From Luteococcus sp038433155 (GTDB lineage: Bacteria > Actinomycetota > Actinomycetes > Propionibacteriales > Propionibacteriaceae): DNA of 64,000 nt. Position 1 is the stretch's first letter. Every line of letters starts with the position of its first letter. Positions 36,229 through 44,559 of the stretch are shown piece by piece. The stretch is taken from the NCBI RefSeq assembly GCF_038433155.1, contig NZ_JBCDMW010000004.1:33395-97394 (forward strand). The letters run 5' to 3'. The notes beneath the pieces are model-generated. The model did no database searches and was not told the DNA's origin. It worked only from the letters and a program-made list of their open reading frames with translations. Made by a program: the position numbers and the translations under genes.

Positions 36229-39200
36229 GTGCGCATCGCGTTGCTGTCCACGTCCGACACCGACCTGCTCTCCGCCCGCGCCAGCGGCGCCGAGTACGTG
36301 CTCGCTAATCCGGCCCGCTCCGGCCACCAGTCGATGGCCGAACTGATCGAAGGGTGTGACCTGGTCCTGGCGCGCATCCTGGGTGGGCCGCAGGACCTGT
36401 GCGAGGGTTTCCGCCGGATCGCCGCCACCGGGATTCCCACCGTCGTGCTCGGCGGCGAGCAACAGCCCAACGCCGAGCTGATGGAACTCTCGACCGTGCC
36501 GATGGGTGTCGCGGCCGAGGCACACCGCTACCTCGCCGAGGGCGGCCCCGAGAACCTGGCCCAGCTGCACGCCTTCCTGGGGGACACGGTGCTGCTCACC
36601 GGCGAGGGATTCGAAGCCCCGCAGGAAATCCCGTCCTGGGGTTGGGCCCGTCGCGAGCCGGTGGCGGGTGCCGGGGACCTCGCCAAGGTGGGCATCCTCT
36701 ACTACCGCGCCCACGAGGCCAGCGGGAACACCGCCTTTGCGCACGCCCTGGCCGACGCCGTCGACGCCACCGGGCAGGCCGTCGGGCTGCCGATCTTTGC
36801 CGGCTCGCTGCGCTCGGCCCCCGACGCGCTCTATGAAGCCCTGGGTGAGTTGGATGCCCTGGTGGTCACGGTCCTGGCGGCCGGCGGCAGCACTCCGGCA
36901 ACCGCCGGCGCAGGTGGGGATGACGAGGCCTGGGACGTGGAGCGGATGGCCGCCCTGGACATCCCCGTCATCCAGGGCCTCTGCCTGACCAGCTCCCGGG
37001 CGGACTGGCAGGCCAGCGATGACGGCGTCAGTCCGCTGGATGCCGCCACCCAGATCGCCATCCCGGAGTTCGACGGGCGGATCATCGCCGGGCCGTTCAG
37101 CTTCAAGGAGTTCGACGACGAGGGGCTGCCCCACTACGTCGCCGACCCGGAGCGCTGCACCCGCCTTGCCCGGCTCGCCACCCACCACGCCCGGTTGAGA
37201 CACCTTCCCAACAAGGACAAGAAGATCGCGCTGATGCTGTCCGCCTACCCCACCAAGCACGCCCGGATCGGCAATGCGGTGGGCCTGGACACCCCCGTCT
37301 CCGCGGTGCGGCTGCTGCGCCGGCTGCGTGACGAGGGTTATGACCTGGGTGGGGAGAACGAGGTCACCCGGATCATCGACGGTGATGACGACACCGTCGC
37401 CGGCGACGCCCTGATCCACGCCCTGATCGCGGCCGGTGGACAGGATGAGGAGTGGCTGACCAGCGCCCAGCTCACCGATGCGCACGTCCGGATCACCCCC
37501 GAGCAGTACCGCGAGTGGACCGCGGACCTCCCCTCGGTTCTGCGTGAGCAGATGACCGAGGCCTGGGGTGAGGGCCCCGGTCAGCTCTTCGTCAACGACG
37601 ACGGCGAACTGGTGCTGGCCACCCTGCAGGCCGGCAATGTGGTGCTGATGATCCAGCCGCCCCGCGGCTTCGGGGAGAATCCCGTCGCGATCTACCACGA
37701 CCCGGACATGGCGCCCAGCCACCACTACATCGGCGCCTACCGCTGGATCGAGCACGGTTTCGGCGCCGACGCGGTGGTCCACCTGGGCAAGCACGGCTCG
37801 ATGGAGTGGCTGCCGGGCAAGAATGCGGCGCTGTCCGCCGCCTGCGGGCCGGATGCCGCGATCGGTTCGCTGCCGCTGATCTATCCCTTCCTGGTCAACG
37901 ATCCCGGGGAGGGGGCGCAGGCCAAGCGGCGGGCGCACGCGGTGATCGTCGACCACCTGGTGCCGCCGATGGCGCGCGCCGAGAGCTACGGCGACATCGC
38001 CCGGTTGGAGCAGCTGCTGGACGAGCACGCCAACATCGCGGCGATGGACCCGGCCAAGCTGCCCGCCATCCGCGGCGAGATCTGGAGCCTGATGCGGGCC
38101 GCGGAGATGCACCGTGACCTGGGCCTGGAGGAGCGTCCGGAGGACGAGGAGTTCGACCACTTCCTGCTGCACGTCGACGGCTGGCTGTGCGAGATCAAGG
38201 ACGCCCAGATCCGCGACGGCCTGCACACCCTGGGCAGCGCTCCGGCCGGTGAGGCCCGGGTGAACCTCGTGCTGGCCATCCTGCGCGCCAGCCAGGTCTG
38301 GGGTGGCGCCACCGCCGCGGTCCCCGGGCTGCGTCGCGCGCTGGGGCTGGCCGACGACGCGGATGCCGTGCGCACCGACGAGGTGGAGGGCGTCGCGCGG
38401 GAGTTGGTGCAGGCCATGGAGGAGGCCGGCTGGATCCCGGAGGCCGCGGACCGGGTGGCCTCGACGAGCCCGGCCAGCGTGGATGCTGCGGAGGTCGCCC
38501 GGGTGCTGCGCTTTGCCGCCGAGCAGGTGGTTCCCCGCCTGGCCCGCACCACCGACGAGCTGACCGCCGTCATCCACGCCCTGGCGGGCGGCTTCATCAA
38601 CGCCGGACCGTCGGGCTCGCCGCTGCGCGGCCTGGTCAACGTGCTGCCCACCGGCCGCAACTACTACACCGTCGACCCCAGGGCCATCCCGTCGCGGCTG
38701 GCCTGGGAGACGGGTCAGGCGATGGCCGACTCGCTGCTCAAGCGCTACCTGGACGAGACCGGCGATTACCCAAGCTCCGTGGGGCTGAGCGTCTGGGGGA
38801 CGTCGGCCATGCGCACCAGCGGCGACGACATCGCGGAGGTCCTTGCCCTGCTGGGAGTCAGGCCGGAATGGGACGAGGCCTCGCGGCGCGTCAACAGCCT
38901 GCAGGTGATCCCGCTGGAGGAACTGGGTCGGCCGCGGATCGACGTCACGGTGCGCATTTCCGGCTTCTTCCGCGACGCCTTCCCGCACGTCGTCGCGATG
39001 TTGGACGACGCGGTGCAGCTTGTCGCAGGTCTCGAGGAGCCCGACGACCAGAACCATGTGCGCGCCCACAGCGCCGCGGACCTGGCCGAGCACGGCGACG
39101 AACGCCGTAGCCGCACCCGCATCTTCGGCTCCAAGCCGGGCAGCTATGGCGCCGGCATCCTGCAGGTGGTGGAGAGCGGCAACTGGCGCAGCGACGAGGA

Positions 39201-39837
39201 CCTGGCGGAGGTCTACACGGCCTGGGGCGGCTATGCCTACGGCCGCGGCCTGGACGGCGTCCCGGCCAGCGAGGACATGCGCACCAACTACCGTCGGATC
39301 AAGGTGGCGGCCAAGAATGTCGACAACGTGGAGAGCGACATCCTGGACTCCGACGACTTCTACCAGTACCACGGCGGCATGCTGGCCACGGTGCGCGCCC
39401 TGACCGGTGCCGAGCCGAAGGCCTACGTCGGCGACTCCACCAGCCCGGACCGGATCCGCACCCGCAGCCTGGCGGAGGAGACCGCCCGCGTCTTCCGCGC
39501 CCGGGTCGTCAACCCGCGCTGGATCTCCGCGATGCAGCGACACGGCTACAAGGGCGCCTTCGAGCTGGCGGCGACGGTGGACTACCTGTTCGGTTTCGAT
39601 GCGACGGCCGGGGTGGTGCCGGACTGGATGTATGACCGGCTGGCCAGGGAGTACGTGCTGGACCAGACCAACCAGGACTTCCTGCGCACCTCCAATCCGT
39701 GGGCGCTGCGCGGGATCGTCGAGCGGCTGCACGAGGCCGCCGACCGTGGCCTGTGGGAGCAGCCGGACCCCGAGCTGCTGCAGCAGATGCAGCAGGTCTA
39801 CCTTGACGTCGAGGGAGACTTGGAGGAGCAGCAGTGA
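36229..39837 (+). CDS. cobN: Cobaltochelatase large subunit
   Basis: 1202 residues; ATP-dependent insertion of cobalt into hydrogenobyrinic acid a,c-diamide, the late-insertion step of the oxygen-dependent route. Typical CobN/BchH stretches are ALMLSAYPTKHARIGNAVGLDTP, YHDPDMAPSHHYIGAYRWIEHGFGADAVVHLGKHGSMEWLPGKN (metal and tetrapyrrole site) and RNYYTVDPRAIPSRLAWE. Length fits CobN. GTG 36229 is chosen for its AGGAGG site; an upstream ATG in frame would lie inside the riboswitch leader. The stop overlaps cobF as GTGA. Its ATPase partners are fused in the ChlID-like gene at 42096-44339. Confidence 0.96.
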   Translation: MRIALLSTSDTDLLSARASGAEYVLANPARSGHQSMAELIEGCDLVLARILGGPQDLCEGFRRIAATGIPTVVLGGEQQPNAELMELSTVPMGVAAEAHRYLAEGGPENLAQLHAFLGDTVLLTGEGFEAPQEIPSWGWARREPVAGAGDLAKVGILYYRAHEASGNTAFAHALADAVDATGQAVGLPIFAGSLRSAPDALYEALGELDALVVTVLAAGGSTPATAGAGGDDEAWDVERMAALDIPVIQGLCLTSSRADWQASDDGVSPLDAATQIAIPEFDGRIIAGPFSFKEFDDEGLPHYVADPERCTRLARLATHHARLRHLPNKDKKIALMLSAYPTKHARIGNAVGLDTPVSAVRLLRRLRDEGYDLGGENEVTRIIDGDDDTVAGDALIHALIAAGGQDEEWLTSAQLTDAHVRITPEQYREWTADLPSVLREQMTEAWGEGPGQLFVNDDGELVLATLQAGNVVLMIQPPRGFGENPVAIYHDPDMAPSHHYIGAYRWIEHGFGADAVVHLGKHGSMEWLPGKNAALSAACGPDAAIGSLPLIYPFLVNDPGEGAQAKRRAHAVIVDHLVPPMARAESYGDIARLEQLLDEHANIAAMDPAKLPAIRGEIWSLMRAAEMHRDLGLEERPEDEEFDHFLLHVDGWLCEIKDAQIRDGLHTLGSAPAGEARVNLVLAILRASQVWGGATAAVPGLRRALGLADDADAVRTDEVEGVARELVQAMEEAGWIPEAADRVASTSPASVDAAEVARVLRFAAEQVVPRLARTTDELTAVIHALAGGFINAGPSGSPLRGLVNVLPTGRNYYTVDPRAIPSRLAWETGQAMADSLLKRYLDETGDYPSSVGLSVWGTSAMRTSGDDIAEVLALLGVRPEWDEASRRVNSLQVIPLEELGRPRIDVTVRISGFFRDAFPHVVAMLDDAVQLVAGLEEPDDQNHVRAHSAADLAEHGDERRSRTRIFGSKPGSYGAGILQVVESGNWRSDEDLAEVYTAWGGYAYGRGLDGVPASEDMRTNYRRIKVAAKNVDNVESDILDSDDFYQYHGGMLATVRALTGAEPKAYVGDSTSPDRIRTRSLAEETARVFRARVVNPRWISAMQRHGYKGAFELAATVDYLFGFDATAGVVPDWMYDRLAREYVLDQTNQDFLRTSNPWALRGIVERLHEAADRGLWEQPDPELLQQMQQVYLDVEGDLEEQQ

Positions 39838-40607
39838 AGATCCGCATTCTGGGCATCGGCATGGGCCCGCAGCATGTCACCGCGGAGGTGGCGCAGGCCA
39901 TGCGCGAGGCCGACTACCTGGTGGCCTATGACAAGGGCCGCACCACCGGCGCGCGGGTGGGCAATGGCGTCGACGAGCTGCTGGCCGTCCGCCAGCGGGT
40001 GGCCGACGCGTACGGCAAGGAACTCGTCGCCATCCCCGATCCGGAGCGGGATCGCAATCCCGACGACTACAAGAAGGCCGTCGCGGACTGGCACAAGGCG
40101 CGGCTGGATGCCCTGGAGGCGGTGCTGCTGGAACGCGCTCCCGGGCTGCGCGACGGCGGAACCATCGGCTTCCTGGCCTGGGGCGACCCGGCCTTCTACG
40201 ACTCGACCGTGCGGATCGTCTCCGCGATCAGTGAGCGCACCGGCGCCGAGTGGGATGTGCTGCCCGGGGTGAGCGCGCCGCAGCTGCTGGCCGCGAAGCA
40301 CCGGATGAGCCTGCACGCCGTCGGGGACCCGGTGCACATCACCGCGGTGCGCAAGCTCCCCGACGCGATCGCGTCGGGACAGCGCAATGTGGTGGCGATG
40401 CTGGGCGAGGTGGACTGGACCAAGCCCCCGCTGGACGGCCTGGGGGACTGGCAGATCTGGTGGGGTGCGAACCTGGGCGCGACGGGGGAACGCCTGGTCA
40501 GCGGCCGGTTGGGGGAGGTGCTCGACGAGCTGCTGGCCGCCCGCCAGGAGGCCTTCGACGAGGCTGGTTGGGTGATGGACCTCTGCTTGCTCCGGGGCCC
40601 CAGGTGA
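39834..40607 (+). CDS. cobF: Precorrin-6A synthase (deacetylating), C1 methyltransferase
   Basis: 257 residues, SAM-dependent tetrapyrrole methylase fold. Methylates C1 of precorrin-5 with loss of acetate to give precorrin-6A, a step specific to the oxygen-dependent pathway. N-terminal RILGIGMGPQHVTAEVAQAM (SAM loop) and mid-protein GTIGFLAWGDPAFYDSTVRI are characteristic of CobF, as is YDKGRTTGARVGNGVDELLAVRQ. GTG start shares four bases with the cobN stop and its stop shares four bases with cobK, so the three are translationally coupled behind the riboswitch. Confidence 0.94.
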   Translation: MKIRILGIGMGPQHVTAEVAQAMREADYLVAYDKGRTTGARVGNGVDELLAVRQRVADAYGKELVAIPDPERDRNPDDYKKAVADWHKARLDALEAVLLERAPGLRDGGTIGFLAWGDPAFYDSTVRIVSAISERTGAEWDVLPGVSAPQLLAAKHRMSLHAVGDPVHITAVRKLPDAIASGQRNVVAMLGEVDWTKPPLDGLGDWQIWWGANLGATGERLVSGRLGEVLDELLAARQEAFDEAGWVMDLCLLRGPR

Positions 40608-41353
40608 CGCTCCGGGTACTGATCCTGGGTGGCACCACCGAGGGGCGGGAGCTGGCGAAAGTCCTGGCCGAGCAGCCCGACGTCTCGGTGCTCTCCTCCC
40701 TGGCCGGGGCCGTGCCCAAGCCGCGGCTGCCCGTCGGCCAGGTGCGGATCGGCGGCTTCGGCGGCGTCGACGGCCTGCGCGCCGCGCTGGCCGAGATCGA
40801 CGTCGTGGTGGACGCGACGCACCCCTTTGCGCAGGGGATGAGCGCCAATGCAGCGGCGGCCTGCGCGACCCCGCTGCCGGATGGCCGGCGGATTCCACTG
40901 CTGCGGCTGGAGCGCCCGGCCTGGCCCGTCGAGGACGGCTGGCATCTGGCGGCGACGCATGAACAGGCCGCGGAACTGGCCGCTGACCTGGGCAAACGCC
41001 CCTTCGTCACCGTCGGGCGCAATGAGCTGGCCCGTTACCTGCCCGCGCTGGGCGGGTGCGCGGTGCTGGCCCGGATGGTGCAGGCGCCGGACCTCGTCGC
41101 CCCCGACGCCTGGCGGATCATCACCAGCCGCGGCCCCTACACCTTCGACGGCGATCTGGCCATCATGCGCGAGCACGGCACAGACGTGCTGGTCACCAAG
41201 AACTCCGGCGGCCACTTCACCCGCCCCAAGATGGATGTCGCCAGGGAGCTGGGAATCCCTTGCGTGGTGGTGGAACGCCCGCACCCCGCCGACGGGGTTG
41301 AGACGGTCAGCGACGTCGACGAAGCGGCGGCCTGGGTGCTGCGTCAGCGCTGA
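40604..41353 (+). CDS. cobK: Precorrin-6A reductase
   Basis: 249 residues, NADPH-dependent reduction of precorrin-6A to dihydro-precorrin-6 (precorrin-6B). N-terminal Rossmann start RVLILGGTTEGRELAKVL, then VVVDATHPFAQGMSANAAAAC and the C-terminal LVTKNSGGHFTRPKMDVARELGIPCVVVERP, all standard for CobK/CbiJ. GTG 40604 overlaps the cobF stop; a longer frame from 40250 is a shadow. Last gene of the riboswitch-led operon, ending 13 bases from the convergent HigA-like gene. Confidence 0.95.
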   Translation: MTLRVLILGGTTEGRELAKVLAEQPDVSVLSSLAGAVPKPRLPVGQVRIGGFGGVDGLRAALAEIDVVVDATHPFAQGMSANAAAACATPLPDGRRIPLLRLERPAWPVEDGWHLAATHEQAAELAADLGKRPFVTVGRNELARYLPALGGCAVLARMVQAPDLVAPDAWRIITSRGPYTFDGDLAIMREHGTDVLVTKNSGGHFTRPKMDVARELGIPCVVVERPHPADGVETVSDVDEAAAWVLRQR

Positions 41354-41366
41354 GCCGACGCGTGGA

Positions 41367-41666
41367 TCAGGCTGCTGGCTGGAATCGAACCCGAAGACCC
41401 AGTGCTTGAGCCACCTTGACCACGGTGGCAAAGCTGGGATTGCCGTCGGCAGAGAGGGCCTTGTAGAGACCTTCCCGGCTGATCCCGGCTGTGCGGGCGA
41501 TCTCGCTGAGGTTCCGGGAGCGCGCCACCGCGCCAAGTGCCTGGGTGATCAACCGAGGATCATCCTCGCCCTCCTCGATGACTGCCTCGAGGTAGGCCGT
41601 GACATCCTCCAGGTTGGTCAGGTAGTCGGCGGTGTCATAAGGGGTGAATTCTTCGGCGGTGTTCAT
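41367..41666 (-). CDS. HigA-type antitoxin (putative addiction-module antidote)
   Basis: 99 residues. Starts FTPYDTADYLTNLEDVTAYLEAVIEEG and carries an XRE helix-turn-helix (LSEIARTAGISREGLYKALSADGNPSFATVVKVAQALGLRVRF), the layout of the HigA1/DNA-binding antidote group that pairs with short RelE/HigB-like toxins. Intact, with its ATG in an ATGA overlap with the toxin stop. In this module order the toxin precedes the antitoxin, as is usual for HigBA. With the toxin frame broken it may now serve only as an autorepressor. Confidence 0.9.
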   Translation of the reverse strand: MNTAEEFTPYDTADYLTNLEDVTAYLEAVIEEGEDDPRLITQALGAVARSRNLSEIARTAGISREGLYKALSADGNPSFATVVKVAQALGLRVRFQPAA

Positions 41667-41969
41667 GATTGTTTGTCCTTCTGGGCTCGCCAGGCGGCGG
41701 CCAGTTCATGTGCCGTCTGGATGTCGGACTGCTGACTGGACTTGTCGCCTCCAGTGAGGAGCAAGACCAAGCGATCGGCCCCCTGCAAGAAGTAGACCCG
41801 GTACCCCGGGCCGTAGTCGATGCGCAGCTCGGACACGCCATGCCCCACAGGTTTGGTGTCTCCGGGATTGCCAGTGACCAGTCGCTCGATGCGGACCTGC
41901 ACTCGGGCGATTGCCCGCCGATCCTTCAGCTTGCGCAGCCATCGGTCGAAGGTCGCTGACCTGGACCAT
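41663..41969 (-). pseudogene. HigB/RelE-like toxin gene with a frameshift near its start
   Basis: The frame ending at 41663 carries RelE/ParE-type sequence (FDRWLRKLKDRRAIARVQVRIERLV, VGHGVSELRIDYGPGYRVYFLQG, HELAAAWR). Going upstream it meets a stop with no ATG, GTG or TTG before the conserved FDRW. The expected start, ATG 41969 (MVQVS), is in another frame: 19 bases instead of a multiple of three separate it from the TTC of FDRW. One inserted (or two lost) bases within 41951-41969 explain this. An internal GTG at 41902 would give a 79-residue product lacking the first helix. A sequencing error cannot be excluded. Confidence 0.7.
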
Positions 41970-41975
41970 GTGTCA

Positions 41976-42002
41976 ACTGTAGTTCACAAACCGCGAGGTC
42001 AA
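41976..42002 (-). promoter_or_regulatory. Promoter of the HigBA module
   Basis: TTGACC (bottom strand, 42002-41997), a 15-base spacer and TACAGT (41981-41976) lie 6 bases before ATG 41969, so the transcript would be nearly leaderless. The following 42003-42095 holds nothing recognised. Confidence 0.4.
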
Positions 42003-42095
42003 GTGTTGGTCACCAGGGCCAGTCCCGTGTCAGCATTTCGTGCAGCCCAAGCTGATCCATGCGTCAACACCATATTGGCGGTCAGTCGTGGAGGC

Positions 42096-44339
42096 TCATC
42101 CCGCGGCCGGCGTCTCCGGCGGGCCAGGGATGGTGCGCTGGCGGACCGTGCTGGTCAGCGCGTCGGCGGTGACGTCGGCGACGGGCAGGTGCTCGGCCTG
42201 CAGGTGGGTGGCAAGCTTGTGCGCCAGGCCCATCCGCAGCGGGCCCTGTTCGCCGTCGATCACCACCGTCGAGATTCCCAGCCCGGCAACGAAATCTGCG
42301 GCCTGGATGGACCGGGCGACGGCATCGGGGCCGGCCGTGGCGCGACCGTCGGTGACCACCACCAGCAGGGGCCTCAGGTGAGGGTCGCGCAGTTGTTCGC
42401 GACTCAGCACCCGGGCGGCCTCCAACAGCCCCTCCGCCAGGGGAGTGCGGCCGCCGGCCGGAACCTCGTCGAGCCGGGCCGCCGCGATGTCCACCGAATT
42501 GGTGGGTGGCAGCACCAGCTCCGCCCCGGCGCCGCGGAAGCTGATCAGCCCCACCTTGTCCCGGCGGCGATAGGCGTCCAGCAGCAGGCTGAGGATCGCG
42601 GTCTTGACCTGCACCATTCGCTTGCGCGCGGCCATCGACCCCGACGCGTCGACGCAGAAGAGCACCAGATTGGCCTCGCGTCCCTCGCGGACGGCCAGCC
42701 GGATGTCCTCGGCGCGCAGATCCAGGCGAGTGCCTTCCCTCCCCGTTCCCCGAGCTGATCGGGGGGTCTCGGCAGGCTCGGCCATCGTGGTTGGGTTGGC
42801 TGGGGCAGCCGCGTCCCGGCGACGGGGCTGTTCCCCGGCGGCGGCGCGCAGGGTCTCCACCAGGTGCAGCGATCCGGTCGAGTCGCCATTCGGGCGACGG
42901 GCGCCAACCCGTCGCCCACTACTGGTGATGGCCCGGCTGCGCTTGCCCGCAGCACCATCTCCCACCCCGCGCACGGTCAGCGTACGCGGCCGGGGCGACG
43001 GCGTGGCGGCCCTCACCACGGTCTGCGCCCCGTCCGAGGCCGCGTCCGGGGGAAGGGGCGGCGGGGGCAGCGGCAGGTCCTCCTCTTGCCCCTCGACAGG
43101 CTCGGGGTCCGTGAAGTCGGCACCACCGTCCTGCGGGCTGGGCGGCTCCGGCGGGGTCAGCTCACCGTCGTCACCCTCACCGCCTTTTGGGTCGCGATCA
43201 TCCTCCGGGGCATCGTCGGGGCCTTGGCCTGGGTCGGGCTGCTGCTCCTCCGGCTCGGGCGGAAGTTCGTCGTCGCCCAAGAGCTGGTCCAGCAGGTCCT
43301 CGTCCAGACCGGGGGCGTCGAAGGGATTGCGTCGACGCCGGTGTGGCAGCGCCAGCAGGGCGGCCTGGCGGATGTCGGCCTTGGTCACGGCGGTGCGGCC
43401 CTGCCAGGCAGCGTGGGTGATGGCGGTGCGGGCGGTGACGATGTCGGCACGCAGGCCGTCCACCTCGAAGGCGGCGCAGATCTCCGCGATCTTCAACAGC
43501 GCCGCATCACCCAGCCGGACACTGGGCAGCAGCTCCGTGGCGCGGGCGATCCGCTGGCTCAGGGTCTCATCGGCCGCCTGGTAGCGGGCCTGGAAACCGG
43601 CCGGGTCAGCGTCGTAGGCCATCCGACGGCGCACCACCTCGGCGCGAAGTTGCCAGTCCCGCGGGGCGGCCACCTCGACGGTCAGGCCGAAGCGGTCCAG
43701 CAGCTGGGGGCGCAGCTCGCCCTCCTCCGGGTTCATGGTGCCGATCAGCACGAAGCGCGCCGCGTGCTCGATGGAGACGCCGTCGCGTTCCACCGTCGCC
43801 CGGCCCATGGCGGCGGCATCCAGCAGCAGATCCACCAGGTGGTCGTGCAGCAGGTTCACCTCGTCGACGTAGAGGATCCCGCGATGCGCCTTGGCCAAGA
43901 GCCCCGGCTCGAACTCCACATTGCCGTGTGACAAGGCGCTTTCCAGGTGGATGGAGCCCAGCACCCGGTCTTCGGTGGCGCCGACGGGCAGTTCCACCAG
44001 CCGCACCGCCCGGCTGGTGACCGACTCGATGTCGAAGGGGCCGTCGGGCGAGGTGGCGCGCGGATCGGCCGGGTCGATGGAGAAGCGATCGCCCTGGAAG
44101 ACGTCGATCGGCGGCAGCACGGCGGCCAGCGCGCGCACGGCGGTGGACTTCGCCGTGCCCTTCTCGCCGCGGACCAGCACGCCGCCGATCTGCGGCTGGA
44201 TGGTGGTCAGCACCAGGGCCAGACCCATGGCGTCCAGGTCGTCGGACTCACAGCCGACGATGGCGGAGAAGGGGAAGTGCTGGTGCGTCAGCGCCGTGGG
44301 CGCCTTCTGGGGTGACTGAGACTTCTGTGACAAGGGCAT
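42096..44339 (-). CDS. Cobalt chelatase ATPase/VWA fusion (ChlI-ChlD type)
   Basis: 747 residues. AAA+ domain about 20-330 with Walker A RGEKGTAKSTAV, GILYVDEVNLLHDHLV (Walker B plus helix 2 insert) and LIGTMNPEEGELRPQLLDRFGL. An acidic Pro-rich linker spans about 335-530. A VWA domain about 550-745 has the MIDAS motif FCVDASGSMAARKRM. It supplies the motor for CobN, replacing separate CobS and CobT, an arrangement common in actinobacteria. The linker contains two dispersed repeat copies (TTMAEPAET and DPEPVEG). A cobalamin riboswitch lies just upstream, matching that of cobN, which supports joint use. Confidence 0.93.
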   Translation of the reverse strand: MPLSQKSQSPQKAPTALTHQHFPFSAIVGCESDDLDAMGLALVLTTIQPQIGGVLVRGEKGTAKSTAVRALAAVLPPIDVFQGDRFSIDPADPRATSPDGPFDIESVTSRAVRLVELPVGATEDRVLGSIHLESALSHGNVEFEPGLLAKAHRGILYVDEVNLLHDHLVDLLLDAAAMGRATVERDGVSIEHAARFVLIGTMNPEEGELRPQLLDRFGLTVEVAAPRDWQLRAEVVRRRMAYDADPAGFQARYQAADETLSQRIARATELLPSVRLGDAALLKIAEICAAFEVDGLRADIVTARTAITHAAWQGRTAVTKADIRQAALLALPHRRRRNPFDAPGLDEDLLDQLLGDDELPPEPEEQQPDPGQGPDDAPEDDRDPKGGEGDDGELTPPEPPSPQDGGADFTDPEPVEGQEEDLPLPPPPLPPDAASDGAQTVVRAATPSPRPRTLTVRGVGDGAAGKRSRAITSSGRRVGARRPNGDSTGSLHLVETLRAAAGEQPRRRDAAAPANPTTMAEPAETPRSARGTGREGTRLDLRAEDIRLAVREGREANLVLFCVDASGSMAARKRMVQVKTAILSLLLDAYRRRDKVGLISFRGAGAELVLPPTNSVDIAAARLDEVPAGGRTPLAEGLLEAARVLSREQLRDPHLRPLLVVVTDGRATAGPDAVARSIQAADFVAGLGISTVVIDGEQGPLRMGLAHKLATHLQAEHLPVADVTADALTSTVRQRTIPGPPETPAAG
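42767..42795 (-). repeat. EPVE dispersed repeat, copy D
   Basis: Top strand GTCTCGGCAGGCTCGGCCAT then CGTGGTTGG. Translated in the chelatase linker as PTTMAEPAET. Confidence 0.6.
43090..43114 (-). repeat. EPVE dispersed repeat, copy E
   Basis: Top strand CCCTCGACAGGCTCGGGGTC then CGTG. Translated in the chelatase linker as TDPEPVEGQ. Confidence 0.65.
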
Positions 44340-44369
44340 TCGAGGCTCCCGCTCAAGTGGCCGATGGAT

Positions 44370-44510
44370 GGTCAGTGGCTCGAGGCCGGTCTTCGGACTC
44401 GTCGGGTGCGTGCGTGACGCCCCGGCTCACCGCAGCGGGCCTGTGCCGGATTCCCACCGGCTTCCCAGATTCTCCCCAACCCCCGGCGGACCGGTTCGGA
44501 GGCACCTCGG
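44370..44510 (-). ncRNA. Cobalamin riboswitch upstream of the chelatase ATPase gene
   Basis: On the bottom strand the leader reads, in order, GGTGCC, GGGAAGCCGGTGGGAATCCG, GCACAGGCCCGC, GCGGTGA and GAGTCCGAAGACCGGCC: the conserved P2-P6 core of the cobalamin aptamer. Lies about 30-170 bases before the ChlID-like start, so it should control that gene in parallel with cobN. Confidence 0.9.
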
Positions 44511-44559
44511 GCCAAGTGAGGCCCACCCTAGCGTTTTCCAGGGCCGGGCCACACCGCCG

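Noticed and set aside
36070..39732. A 1220-codon open frame antisense to cobN
   Set aside because: It is the mirror of strong codon bias in cobN; its translation is Gly/His/Arg/Gln-rich with no family signal, while the plus strand is a clear CobN.
41663..41902. Treating the HigB-like frame as an intact gene from GTG 41902
   Set aside because: The product would lack the conserved first helix (FDRWLRKLKDRRAIAR), and the natural ATG exists upstream in the wrong frame.
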